Shown one piece after another: positions 18,999 through 27,086 of a DNA stretch of 64,000 nucleotides. The DNA lies in the NCBI GenBank assembly GCA_963764345.1, contig CAVXSF010000009.1, forward strand, positions 558,001 through 622,000, read 5' to 3'. The stretch is from DASQZK01 sp963764345. GTDB taxonomy: Bacteria; Bacteroidota; Bacteroidia; Bacteroidales; GCA-2748055. A program made the position numbers and the translations under genes. The notes below the pieces were generated by a model. That model was not told the origin of the DNA and searched no databases. It saw only the letters and a list, made by a program, of their open reading frames with translations. Numbering within the stretch: position 1 is the first letter of the stretch; each line of letters begins with the position of its first letter.

Positions 18999-19299
18999 AT
19001 ACTATGATCTGTTTACTTAATTAAACGAAATTCGATAATTGTATTGTGAATCATTTCAATTCTGAAATAAGAGCTTTTCATTCCCCGCCTGTATTCAGAC
19101 CTTCTTCCTTTTTTTTCTGAAGATGCGGGTATCAGAATATAACCAGAATGGCAGGTAAGAATTGCATTTCACCACGGTTTTTTTCAGGAAAAAGGAATAA
19201 AGACATGCTGCAGAACACAAATTTCCAAAGCTCACAAATATCGCTATATCTTTTGTAAAAACAGGTTAGAAAAATTCTAAATTATCAGATTATTATTAC
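18999..19299. other. Intergenic region between the second PFK and zur
   Basis: No gene is seen in this AT-rich stretch between divergent genes. It holds AATTAAACGAAAT (19019-19031), also found upstream of the other PFK, and the upstream part of the zur promoter. Confidence 0.6.
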
Positions 19300-19323
19300 T
19301 AATTTTGCAATTCAGTTGCAAAA
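19300..19323 (+). promoter_or_regulatory. zur promoter overlapped by a palindromic operator
   Basis: TAATTTTG (19300-19307) fits the -7 core TAnnTTTG. An exact inverted repeat covers it: TTTTGCAA (19303-19310), spacer TTCAG, TTGCAAAA (19316-19323). The first ATG is at 19330. Fur-family repressors bind AT-rich inverted repeats of about this size, and the gene that follows encodes one, so autoregulation by blocking RNA polymerase is the simplest reading. Confidence 0.7.
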
Positions 19324-19329
19324 ATATCT

Positions 19330-19752
19330 ATGATGGAATATAAGGAGATATTAAAGGAGTACAACCTGAGTTTAACGAGAAGCCGCCTGACATTGCTCGG
19401 GGTACTTGAAGATTCAGGCATACCTCTTTCTGAAAAGGATATTGAAGAGAAGATGGGACAATCGTGCAACCGGACAACGGTTTACCGGAACCTTGGTGCC
19501 CTGGTTATGAAAGGGCTGGTGCAAAGAATTCTCTCTGACAATTCAGTGAAATATAAACTTCTTGATAGTCAGAAGCTTCCCGGGCCAACACACGATCACG
19601 TCCATTTTCAGTGCCGTTCCTGCAACCGTGTAATATGTATGGAAAATCTTACAGTAAAGGACTATGATCTGCCCGAAGGGTATTCAAAGATGGAAAATCA
19701 GTTCCTGATTGTGGGAATATGCAAAGAGTGTAATTATGTGGGGAAAGTTTAA
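19330..19752 (+). CDS. zur: Fur-family metal-responsive repressor, probably Zur
   Basis: 140 residues with a winged helix at about residues 5-80 (YNLSLTRSRLTLLGVLEDSG, RTTVYRNLGALVMKGLVQ) and a metal-binding C-terminal domain (PTHDHVHFQCRSCNRVICME, then GICKECNYVG). The two CxxC pairs should form the structural zinc site, and the HDHxH cluster should contribute to the sensor site. A zinc ABC transporter follows in the same operon, so zinc is the likely effector; manganese or iron cannot be excluded. A perfect palindrome lies over its promoter. yidD overlaps its 3' end by 17 bases. Confidence 0.88.
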   Translation: MMEYKEILKEYNLSLTRSRLTLLGVLEDSGIPLSEKDIEEKMGQSCNRTTVYRNLGALVMKGLVQRILSDNSVKYKLLDSQKLPGPTHDHVHFQCRSCNRVICMENLTVKDYDLPEGYSKMENQFLIVGICKECNYVGKV

Positions 19753-20047
19753 ATACATCCTGTTGGAGAACCCGGTTTCAAAGGCTCTGAGATGGATTAT
19801 GACGGGGATCATGATTTTGCTGGTCAGATTTTACCGGTATTTTATTTCACCCCTGCTACCAAATGCATGCCGGTATACTCCCACGTGTTCAGAGTATGCC
19901 ATCGAGTCCCTGAAGGTTCATGGATTTATTAAGGGAACCATTATGGCTGCAGCCAGGATATCACGATGTAATCCGTGGGGAGGACAGGGTTACGACCCGG
20001 TACCGCCAAAGGGCACAAAAATATTCAGCTTTAAAAAAATCAAATAG
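19736..20047 (+). CDS. yidD: Membrane protein insertion efficiency factor YidD
   Basis: The start at 19736 (MWGKFKYILLENP) gives 103 residues; a start at 19799 would give a form nearer the usual 70-85. Family motifs are complete: FYRYFISPLLPNACRYTPTC, SEYAIESLKVHG and RCNPWGGQGYDPVP. YidD is a small membrane-associated protein that helps YidC/Sec insertion and usually sits in the rnpA-yidD-yidC region. Here it lies between the metal regulator and the zinc-binding protein gene, overlapping the former and one base from the latter. Confidence 0.9.
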   Translation: MWGKFKYILLENPVSKALRWIMTGIMILLVRFYRYFISPLLPNACRYTPTCSEYAIESLKVHGFIKGTIMAAARISRCNPWGGQGYDPVPPKGTKIFSFKKIK

Positions 20048-20048
20048 T

Positions 20049-20913
20049 ATGTTGCGTTTGCATTGGTTAGCCGTGTTCATTCTGATCCTGACATCCTGCA
20101 ATAACAATCAGGTGCAGACCGGGAAGAAAACGATTACCGTCAGTATTCTGCCAGAGAAATATTTCGTTGAAAAGATTGCCGGAGACCGGTACATGGTGAA
20201 TGTCATGATCCCGCCTGGGGCTTCTCCGGTAACGTATGAACCTTCCCCGCAACAGATGACCCGTCTGGGCCGGTCGGAGATGTATTTCCGGATAGGAAAG
20301 ATTGTCTTTGAGGATGTCTGGATGGATAAAATTGCAGAACTGAATCCCCGCCTGCAGATTATCGACCTTTCCGTGGGCATAAAATTTATCCGCGATGAAC
20401 AGGGTCTTGAAAGTCATATGGGTCTCCCGGAGAATGCCGACCCGCATATCTGGCTGTCACCTGCCAATGTAAAGATTATCGCAAAAAATATCCTGGATGC
20501 TCTTGTTACTAAAGACCCTTCGGATTCGGCGGCTTTCGGGCTAAATTACCGGAGCTTTCTTAAAGAAATTAACGAAACAGACAGCATGTACCAGGCACAT
20601 GCCGCTCAGCTTCGTGGTTTCTCCTTTCTGATCTATCATCCGGCACTGACCTATCTTGCCCGGGATTATGATATGGACCAGATCGTTCTGGAATATGAAG
20701 GCAAGGAACCTCCGCCTGCCTATATCCGCCAGGTCATTCAAACAGCCCGGGAAAAAAAGATCCACAAAATATTTATTCAGAAACAGTTCAATACAGACAA
20801 TGCCAAATCACTGGCTGCCAGTGATAAACGCGGATATAGTGTCGTTTGACCCACTGGCGGAAGACTGGGAGAAGGAGATGAAACAAATTCTGAATGACCT
20901 CATAAATGAATAG
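20049..20913 (+). CDS. znuA: Zinc ABC transporter substrate-binding lipoprotein, one frameshift
   Basis: The start at 20049 gives a lipoprotein signal (MLRLHWLAVFILILTSC). The cluster A-I (ZnuA/TroA) fold is seen in KTITVSILPEKYFVEKIAGD, PPGASPVTYEPSPQQM, HMGLPENADPHIWLSPANV and SFLIYHPALTYLARDY; His residues in these blocks are the metal ligands. A single extra base near 20821-20824 breaks the frame before the last part (INADIVSFDPLAEDWEKEM), restoring about 287 residues. It captures Zn2+ (or Mn2+) in the periplasm and hands it to the permease encoded two genes later. The His-rich loop of proteobacterial ZnuA is absent. Confidence 0.88.
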
Positions 20914-20916
20914 ACA

Positions 20917-21678
20917 ATGACGGAAAACATTCTCGAACTGAAAGGAATTGATGCCGGTTATGGTGAAAACGTGATTCTGAAGGACGTCAATTTCACAGTG
21001 ACAAGTCTTGATTTTATCGGCATTATTGGCCCCAATGGTGGTGGAAAAACAACTCTGCTGAAAATCATTCTGGGCCTGTTAAAACCGTATTCAGGCTCTG
21101 TCCATTATTTTTTTGAAGGAAATCCAAAGGATTACCGCAGGTATATCGGTTATCTGCCACAACAGAACAACATCGACCGTGATTTTCCCATTCCTGTAAA
21201 AGAAGTGGTTCTCTCGGGACTTCTGTCCAAGAAGACCCTGTTCCGGCGTTATACACGTGAAGACCTTTTAAAAGCCGACCAAATCCTCGACCGGATCGGC
21301 CTCCTTCCCTTGTCAGGAACTGCCATCGGGGAGCTCTCCGGAGGTCAGGTGCAAAGGGTTTTACTCGGGAGGGCAATTATCTCTTCACCCTCCCTGCTCA
21401 TCCTTGACGAACCGGGAACCTTTGTCGATAACCGTTTTGAATATGAGTTGTATCAAGCGCTTCGTGATCTGAACCGTGAAATGGCCATCTTGTTGGTCTC
21501 TCATGATATCGGTACGATCTCGAGTTATATCAAAACGATTGCCTGCGTCAACCGCAACCTGCATTATCATCCCTCCAACGAGATCAGTAATGAGGAGCTC
21601 AAAGTGTACAACTGCCCGATAGATATCATCACGCACGGAACCGTTCCGCACAGGGTTTTACAGGATCATCAAAAATAA
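20917..21678 (+). CDS. znuC: Zinc ABC transporter ATP-binding protein
   Basis: 253 residues, a complete ABC ATPase: Walker A IGPNGGGKTTLLK, Q-loop near GYLPQQNNIDRDFPIP, signature LSGGQVQRVLLGRAI, Walker B LLILDEPGTFVD and switch His in LLVSHDIG. The PQxxxIDxxFP region is typical of metal-uptake systems. It begins three bases after znuA and ends six bases before the permease, so it powers zinc import with them. Confidence 0.92.
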   Translation: MTENILELKGIDAGYGENVILKDVNFTVTSLDFIGIIGPNGGGKTTLLKIILGLLKPYSGSVHYFFEGNPKDYRRYIGYLPQQNNIDRDFPIPVKEVVLSGLLSKKTLFRRYTREDLLKADQILDRIGLLPLSGTAIGELSGGQVQRVLLGRAIISSPSLLILDEPGTFVDNRFEYELYQALRDLNREMAILLVSHDIGTISSYIKTIACVNRNLHYHPSNEISNEELKVYNCPIDIITHGTVPHRVLQDHQK

Positions 21679-21684
21679 AGTTTT

Positions 21685-22524
21685 ATGGAGAGCCTCATGG
21701 ATTTATTCAGTTTCCAGTATTTTACCAATGCCTTCCTGGCAGCGGCGCTTACGGCCATTACCTGCGGTCTGGCAGGAACGTATGTGGTTTCACGGCGGAT
21801 TGTTTTTATCAGCGGAGGCATCACCCACTCTTCTTTCGGCGGAATAGGTATTGCCTGGTTTCTTGGAATGAATCCCATTTTTGGCGCTGCGGTCTTTGCC
21901 GTCCTCACCGGTCTTGGCATTGAGATTTTCACCAGAAAGGGAAACATCCGTAATGACTCCGTGATTGCGATGCTTTGGTCGCTCGGGATGGCCATCGGAA
22001 TCATTTTCGTTTACCTCACACCGGGGTATGCTCCCAACCTGATGACCTACCTTTTCGGAAACATCCTGATCGTAAACAAAACAGATTTAATGTTGCTTCT
22101 GGCTTTAGCTATAGTGCTGATCCTGTTTTTCATTTTCTTCTACCGGTACATCCTGTACATTTCCTTTGATGAAAGTTATGCCTCCACTCTTAAAACCGGG
22201 GCCAGACTTTTCAGTTATGTGCTGATCATCCTTGTGGCTCTGACCATCGTATTAAATATCAAAGTCGTCGGCATCATTCTCTTGCTGTCACTCCTCACCA
22301 TTCCACAAAATGCAGCTAACCTCTTCACCCAGGATTTCAAGAAAATCATCCTTCTCTCTGTTCTTATAGGTTTTGCCGGATCAATAACGGGACTTATCAT
22401 TTCGTACTATCTGAATATTCCCAGTGGTGCCACCATTATTTTTTCTCTGGCCCTGCTCTATGTTATTCTCAGGGTCATAAAAAGTATGATAAGAAGTGCG
22501 GGGCTTCAGCGAAACCTGGCCTGA
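21685..22524 (+). CDS. znuB: Zinc ABC transporter permease (ABC-3 family)
   Basis: 279 residues with eight or nine membrane segments. ABC-3 landmarks are ALTAITCGLAGTYVVSRRIV, ISGGITHSSFGGIGIAWFLG and VVGIILLLSLLTIPQNAANL. The coupling helix sits near the last motif. It is the last gene of the zur-yidD-znuACB operon; a second start at 21697 (MDLFSFQYF) is equally possible. Confidence 0.92.
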   Translation: MESLMDLFSFQYFTNAFLAAALTAITCGLAGTYVVSRRIVFISGGITHSSFGGIGIAWFLGMNPIFGAAVFAVLTGLGIEIFTRKGNIRNDSVIAMLWSLGMAIGIIFVYLTPGYAPNLMTYLFGNILIVNKTDLMLLLALAIVLILFFIFFYRYILYISFDESYASTLKTGARLFSYVLIILVALTIVLNIKVVGIILLLSLLTIPQNAANLFTQDFKKIILLSVLIGFAGSITGLIISYYLNIPSGATIIFSLALLYVILRVIKSMIRSAGLQRNLA

Positions 22525-22578
22525 CATAATGAGGTCTTGTTTCTCATCCCCTTCCTCCATACTTTATTCATAATATCT

Positions 22579-22586
22579 TACCTTTG
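22579..22586 (+). promoter_or_regulatory. Bacteroidetes -7 promoter element before dapD
   Basis: TACCTTTG fits TAnnTTTG exactly, 27 bases before the dapD ATG, giving a leader of about 20 bases. Confidence 0.65.
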
Positions 22587-22613
22587 TCACTTTATGAAAC
22601 ATGAACGGGAAAA

Positions 22614-23432
22614 ATGAGTACAGATCTACAGTATATTATTGAAAATGCCTGGGACAACCGGGAATTGTTAAAGGAAGAAGAAACAAGAAAAGCCCTTGCG
22701 GCCGTCATCGAAGAGCTTGATAAAGGAAGGATCAGAGTGGCCGAGAAGACCGGCGACGGATGGATTGTAAATCAATGGGTGAAGAAGGCGGTTATCCTGT
22801 ATTTCCCGATCCGGCCGATGGAGACGGTTGAAGTACCTCCTTTTGAATTTCACGATAAGATCCCGTTAAAAAAGAACTATCAGGAGCTTGGCGTCCGGGT
22901 GGTGCCGCATGCTGTTGCGCGCTACGGTTCCTATCTGGCCAGAGGGGTCATCCTGATGCCATCCTATGTCAACATCGGAGCGTATGTGGATGAGGGCACC
23001 ATGGTCGATACCTGGGCTACCGTAGGATCCTGTGCACAGATCGGTAAACATGTCCATCTCAGCGGTGGCGTAGGCATCGGAGGTGTGCTTGAACCCGTTC
23101 AGGCTGCGCCGGTGATTATTGAGGATCATTGTTTTATCGGTTCGAGATGTATTGTCGTTGAAGGAGCAAGGATAGAAAAAGAAGCAGTACTCGGCGCAAA
23201 TGTGGTCATTACCGGCTCAACGAAGATCATTGATGTGACCACCCCTGAACGATCCGAATACAAGGGATTCGTGCCCTCGGGCTCCGTAGTCATTCCAGGT
23301 AGTTATACCAGGAGTTATCCGGCCGGCGATTTCCAGGTGCCCTGCGCCCTGATCATTGGAAAAAGAAAACCATCAACCGACCTGAAGACATCACTGAATA
23401 ATGCCCTCCGGGAATATAACGTTGACTTCTGA
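22614..23432 (+). CDS. dapD: Tetrahydrodipicolinate N-succinyltransferase
   Basis: 272 residues, the normal DapD length. An N-terminal helical domain is followed by a left-handed beta helix built from hexapeptide repeats (ARGVILMPSYVNIGAYVDEG, TMVDTWATVGSCAQIGKHVH, HCFIGSRCIVVEGARIEKEA). The DTWATVGSCAQIG stretch is diagnostic. It transfers succinyl from succinyl-CoA to tetrahydrodipicolinate, on the way to meso-diaminopimelate and lysine. It has its own promoter and leads a compact cluster with a glycosyltransferase (6 bases downstream) and tsaC. mpl, elsewhere in the window, uses the resulting diaminopimelate-containing peptide. Confidence 0.95.
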   Translation: MSTDLQYIIENAWDNRELLKEEETRKALAAVIEELDKGRIRVAEKTGDGWIVNQWVKKAVILYFPIRPMETVEVPPFEFHDKIPLKKNYQELGVRVVPHAVARYGSYLARGVILMPSYVNIGAYVDEGTMVDTWATVGSCAQIGKHVHLSGGVGIGGVLEPVQAAPVIIEDHCFIGSRCIVVEGARIEKEAVLGANVVITGSTKIIDVTTPERSEYKGFVPSGSVVIPGSYTRSYPAGDFQVPCALIIGKRKPSTDLKTSLNNALREYNVDF

Positions 23433-23438
23433 TAAGCC

Positions 23439-24554
23439 ATGAGAACAGGTTACGATGCCAAGCGGGCGTTCCACAATCTCAGCGGACTGGGGAATTACAG
23501 CCGGAATATCATCACCCTGATGAGTCGGTATTATCCTTCCGATGAGTATTACCTTTACACACCCGGTATCAGGGAGAATACCGGTCAGTTCCTGCCTTCC
23601 GGCGCCATTCTCAGAACACCCGAAACCTTTCTTTCGAAAAAATTCGGGTCGGTATGGAGAAGTGTCTGTCTTGCCAAATCGTTGCAGAAAGACAGAATTG
23701 ACATATACCACGGCCTGAGTAATGAGCTGCCGCTGAAAATCAAAGGTACCGGAGTCCGCTCCGTCGTGACCATTCACGACCTTATTTTTATCCGTTTCCC
23801 CGAATTATACAACAGGATTGACCGCAACATATACCGGCGAAAGGTGAACTATGCTGTTAGAACAGCCGATCGAACCATCGCCATCAGCGAACAGACCAAA
23901 AGGGATATTATCGAATTTACCAACATAAAACCGGAGAAGATCAGTGTAATATACCAGTCTGTTGATCCGGCCTTCGGTAAAAAATCAGACTCCCGTCATC
24001 TGAGCAGCATACGCGACCGCTACAATCTCCCCGCAGATTTTATGCTGTATGTAGGCACAATCGAGAAAAGAAAAAACCTCCTGAATGTCGTCAGGGCAAT
24101 GGTTGAGGGTCGGGTGGACCTGCCTCTTGTTGTCATCGGAAGGGAAACGGAGTATGCTTCAGAAGTCCATGCCTATATCCGTAAGCACGATGTCAGAAAT
24201 GTCCTGTTCCTGAAAAATGTCCCGTCAGATGATTTACCCTCCATCTATCAGCTTGCCATACTGTTTGTTTACCCTTCCTCTTATGAAGGTTTTGGAATAC
24301 CCGTTTTGGAAGCCATCACTTCAGGAATTCCGGTCATTGCTGGCAAAGGGAGTTGTCTCGAAGAAACCGGAGGCCCCGATTCCGTTTATGTCGATCCCCT
24401 CGATATTGGAGAACTCAGCGTCCAGATAAAAAGACTGGCGGGGGACGAACATCTGAGGCGAACCATGGTTGAAAAAGGGAAACGTTTTGCTGAACAGTTT
24501 TCCGGAGAAAACACAACGAGAAAATTACATGAGCTTTATGAATCCCTCATCTGA
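23439..24554 (+). CDS. Glycosyltransferase family 4 protein
   Basis: 371 residues with the GT-B double Rossmann fold. The N-terminal domain starts MRTGYDAKRAFHNLSGLGNY (nucleotide-sugar enzymes often have GxGNYS-type loops). The C-terminal domain has FMLYVGTIEKRKNLLNVVRA, and the retaining GT4 signature PSSYEGFGIPVLEAITSGIP with the catalytic EGFGxPxxE. It transfers a sugar from an activated donor, probably to a cell-surface glycan; donor and acceptor cannot be told. Six bases after dapD; its last 26 bases overlap tsaC. Confidence 0.9.
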   Translation: MRTGYDAKRAFHNLSGLGNYSRNIITLMSRYYPSDEYYLYTPGIRENTGQFLPSGAILRTPETFLSKKFGSVWRSVCLAKSLQKDRIDIYHGLSNELPLKIKGTGVRSVVTIHDLIFIRFPELYNRIDRNIYRRKVNYAVRTADRTIAISEQTKRDIIEFTNIKPEKISVIYQSVDPAFGKKSDSRHLSSIRDRYNLPADFMLYVGTIEKRKNLLNVVRAMVEGRVDLPLVVIGRETEYASEVHAYIRKHDVRNVLFLKNVPSDDLPSIYQLAILFVYPSSYEGFGIPVLEAITSGIPVIAGKGSCLEETGGPDSVYVDPLDIGELSVQIKRLAGDEHLRRTMVEKGKRFAEQFSGENTTRKLHELYESLI

Positions 24555-25119
24555 TTTTTCAGCAGACATAAAACAGGCCGTCATTGTTTTAAAGGAAGGC
24601 GGTATCATCCTGTATCCCACCGACACCATATGGGGCATTGGTTGTGATGCAACTAATCAGGAAGCCGTCAAGCGTATCTATAATCTCAAAAACCGTGAGG
24701 ATTCCAAATCCATGTTGGTCCTTCTTGATCATGAAGGGAGGCTGGAAAGATATATTACCGAAGTTCCGGACATAGCGTTTGAACTCATCGGTGTGAGTGA
24801 CAAACCCCTGACCATCATCTACCCCGGGGCAAGAAATTTAGCCCCAAACCTGGTGGCCGGCGATGGCAGTATCGGCATCAGGATCACCACCGAAGACTTC
24901 AGCCGGAACCTCGTCGGACGTCTTGGACGGCCCCTTGTCTCAACGTCAGCCAATATTTCGGGCAAGCCTTCGCCTGCCTGTTTTGAAGAGATAAGCGAAG
25001 ACATCCTTAAGGGGGTTGATTATGTCGTCAGGTACCGGCAGGAGGATCATTCAAAGTCCTCTCCTTCGTCCATCATCAAGCTAGGCCCTGGCGGGCAGAT
25101 ACAGATCATCAGAAAATAA
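24529..25119 (+). CDS. tsaC: L-threonylcarbamoyladenylate synthase (Sua5/YciO/YrdC family)
   Basis: The start at 24529 (MSFMNPSSDFSADIK) is chosen within the end of the glycosyltransferase gene; 24538 is an alternative. About 196 residues. The YrdC-fold core is clear: GGIILYPTDTIWGIGCDATN, VKRIYNLKNREDSKSM, GSIGIRITTEDFSRNLVGRL and RPLVSTSANISGKPSP. The enzyme makes threonylcarbamoyl-AMP from threonine, bicarbonate and ATP for the t6A modification at tRNA position 37. It is the last gene before a strong terminator. Confidence 0.93.
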   Translation: MSFMNPSSDFSADIKQAVIVLKEGGIILYPTDTIWGIGCDATNQEAVKRIYNLKNREDSKSMLVLLDHEGRLERYITEVPDIAFELIGVSDKPLTIIYPGARNLAPNLVAGDGSIGIRITTEDFSRNLVGRLGRPLVSTSANISGKPSPACFEEISEDILKGVDYVVRYRQEDHSKSSPSSIIKLGPGGQIQIIRK

Positions 25120-25153
25120 GAAGATCGGAATTGGCTGCACCCTGGCACAAAAG

Positions 25154-25192
25154 ATCGGCCGGCACTCTTCCATAGGCAGAGTGCCGGCCGAT
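25154..25192. terminator. Strong bidirectional terminator hairpin
   Basis: Perfect 15-base GC-rich arms, ATCGGCCGGCACTCT (25154-25168) and its complement (25178-25192), with a 9-base loop and T-rich sequence following. It sits between the convergent tsaC and DUF2807 genes. Confidence 0.9.
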
Positions 25193-25261
25193 GCAAATTT
25201 CTTTTTTAAGGTTTTTTAAACCCGGGTAAACTTTTTATCCGGTATCTTTCCGGAAAGGTAA

Positions 25262-25984
25262 TTATTCAGCAGATTTTACTTTACCGCTGCCCGAAACGGA
25301 TGAATTCACCTTTGGATTTCCTTTGTATATGATTCTTCCGCTGCCGGCTATGGTCGCACCGAGTTCAGAGGTGACATTTACGTTGCATTCTCCGGAACCG
25401 CTGATCTTTCCGTCAAATTCCCGAACTTCAAAGCCGAAGGCATCAATCTTTCCGGAACCGGCCACAGCCGCGTCGAACTCATCAGACTGCCCGGTTAAAA
25501 TGATTTTCCCCGATCCCGAAATTTTCGAATCAAGTGCACTGCTGATCAGGTCATCAAAATGTATCTCACCGCTGCCGCTTATCCGCAATGACAACTCATC
25601 TGTCCTGAAGGTGGATTTGGTCATCACAGTGGCAGATCCTGAAACAGATATCTCATTCAGATCCGGAACGGTAATGTTAATGGTCACCTCTCCTTTAATC
25701 TTGTCAAACGGCTTTTTGAGTTTTAAATACAAGGTTCCGTCATTCACTTTAGCCTCAATCCTTTCCATGGTAGCAGCATCGGTGTCGAAGGATAATTTCC
25801 GGGGAGTGCCCTGCTCAATGTTGACGCCGGCAGGGAGAGAAATACTGATCTTCGTAAAAGGATCGACATTCAGGATATCATCCCCTTTGATCTGCTTTTC
25901 CTCATGTGTGCTGAATGTAAATCCACTAAGAAAGAGTAAAAGGATCGCAGATACCAATGTAAAAAATGTTGTAGTTCTTTTCAT
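25262..25984 (-). CDS. DUF2807 (head GIN) domain protein, secreted
   Basis: Start chosen at 25984 (MKRTTTFFTLVSAILLLFLS), which opens a signal peptide; 25999 is an in-frame alternative. About 240 residues. After VDPFTKISISLPAGVNIEQG the protein is a beta-helix-like array with a recurring SGSG or AGSG turn every ~20 residues (ISVSGSATV, LRISGSGEIHF, SKISGSGKIIL, AAVAGSGKID, GKISGSGECNV, ATIAGSGRI, SSVSGSGKV). This is the DUF2807 auto-adhesin-like fold, exported to the periplasm or surface. Function unknown. Confidence 0.88.
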   Translation of the reverse strand: MKRTTTFFTLVSAILLLFLSGFTFSTHEEKQIKGDDILNVDPFTKISISLPAGVNIEQGTPRKLSFDTDAATMERIEAKVNDGTLYLKLKKPFDKIKGEVTINITVPDLNEISVSGSATVMTKSTFRTDELSLRISGSGEIHFDDLISSALDSKISGSGKIILTGQSDEFDAAVAGSGKIDAFGFEVREFDGKISGSGECNVNVTSELGATIAGSGRIIYKGNPKVNSSVSGSGKVKSAE

Positions 25985-26094
25985 GGTTTTATTTATCAAT
26001 ATAATAATGATTTTATCCTAAAGACGCGAAAATTTTCTGCATGTTGCATATTAAAAAATAAATGATAAACTTTCGCAAAGCAAAAAGGTAAAGA

Positions 26095-26559
26095 ATGACA
26101 GAATTAAATTCAGAGTCAGGGCATTACAGGCATACGACACCCATACAGATCCGGTTCAACGATATTGATATTATGGGACATGTGAATAATTCCGTTCATC
26201 AGAATTATTACGATGTAGCCAGGTTGGACTATTTTAAAGCTGTTTTGACGGAAGATATTGACTGGCAGGGCTTCACCATTGTCCTTGCTTCCATTCACAT
26301 TGATTTTTACAGTCCGGTACTTCTACAGGAAAAGGCAGCCGTACGGTCCAGGATTGAACAAATCGGGGAAAAAAGTCTGACCATGATCCAGGAATTATAC
26401 AATTCCGAAACCGGTGAGGTGAAATCATTTAACCGGGCGATACTCGTTGGTTATTCACGACAGGAGGGGATCACAACCCAAATTCCTGAAAACTGGAAAT
26501 CGGATATCCTTCGCTTTGATGGAACCATCAGTCTGAAATACCCGGTCAATCCGAATTAG
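26095..26559 (+). CDS. Acyl-CoA thioesterase, hot-dog fold
   Basis: 154 residues of the 4-hydroxybenzoyl-CoA thioesterase type. The active-site region IQIRFNDIDIMGHVNNSVHQ carries the catalytic Asp and the GHVNN helix start, followed by YYDVARLDYFKAVL and ASIHIDFYSPVLLQEKAAVR. It hydrolyses acyl-CoA thioesters; chain length unknown. It is monocistronic and converges on rimM, with only four bases between stops. Confidence 0.88.
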   Translation: MTELNSESGHYRHTTPIQIRFNDIDIMGHVNNSVHQNYYDVARLDYFKAVLTEDIDWQGFTIVLASIHIDFYSPVLLQEKAAVRSRIEQIGEKSLTMIQELYNSETGEVKSFNRAILVGYSRQEGITTQIPENWKSDILRFDGTISLKYPVNPN

Positions 26560-26563
26560 CTTT

Positions 26564-27079
26564 TCATAGATCGGTTAACCCTTCAGGAAGCTTCACATAT
26601 AAAATCTTCTTCTTCCTGTTGATCCGCACCACAAAATCTTCCTGAACAGGAATGAACACTTCACGGTCACTCATCTGTACAACAAAAAGCGGATTAGCAG
26701 AATTATCGATATACTCATCAATGATGGCTGAAAAACCGCTGTTTTCATCAACAATACGGTAGCCCTGCAGAGATGCTGCCCAGCTAAGCTGAAAGGGTTG
26801 GTGATGGGATTTTTCATGGTATGTATACAGACTGAATGTCCTGAGTTTACCAGCATCCTTTTCCGAATCCACAAAGCCGAATTTAATATAGGCCATATCA
26901 GTCAGTGGCCTTATCTCTTCAATAAAAAAGGGAACCAGTGTACCATCAATTTCGATGAACATTGGTTCCCCGGGTTCAATATCATCAGCAAAGGGACCAT
27001 TCAGGCGGACAACCACGCTTCCGTCAATACCATGAGGTTTTGTGATATACCCGATTTTGGAACAGTTATCCCTGATCAT
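26564..27079 (-). CDS. rimM: Ribosome maturation factor RimM
   Basis: 171 residues. The N-terminal RimM domain shows IGYITKPHGIDGSVVVRL and MFIEIDGTLVPFFIEEIRP; the C-terminal PRC-barrel shows LQGYRIVDENSGFSAIIDEY and VFIPVQEDFVVRINRKKKIL. It binds S19 and assists 30S head maturation. The ATG is 8 bases downstream of the presumed true end of rpsP, the typical rpsP-rimM order. Confidence 0.93.
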   Translation of the reverse strand: MIRDNCSKIGYITKPHGIDGSVVVRLNGPFADDIEPGEPMFIEIDGTLVPFFIEEIRPLTDMAYIKFGFVDSEKDAGKLRTFSLYTYHEKSHHQPFQLSWAASLQGYRIVDENSGFSAIIDEYIDNSANPLFVVQMSDREVFIPVQEDFVVRINRKKKILYVKLPEGLTDL

Positions 27080-27086
27080 TCAGGAT

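Noticed and set aside
25323..26021. Plus-strand open frame of 232 codons
   Set aside because: Antisense to the DUF2807 gene; the SGSG repeat of that gene creates the open shadow frame.
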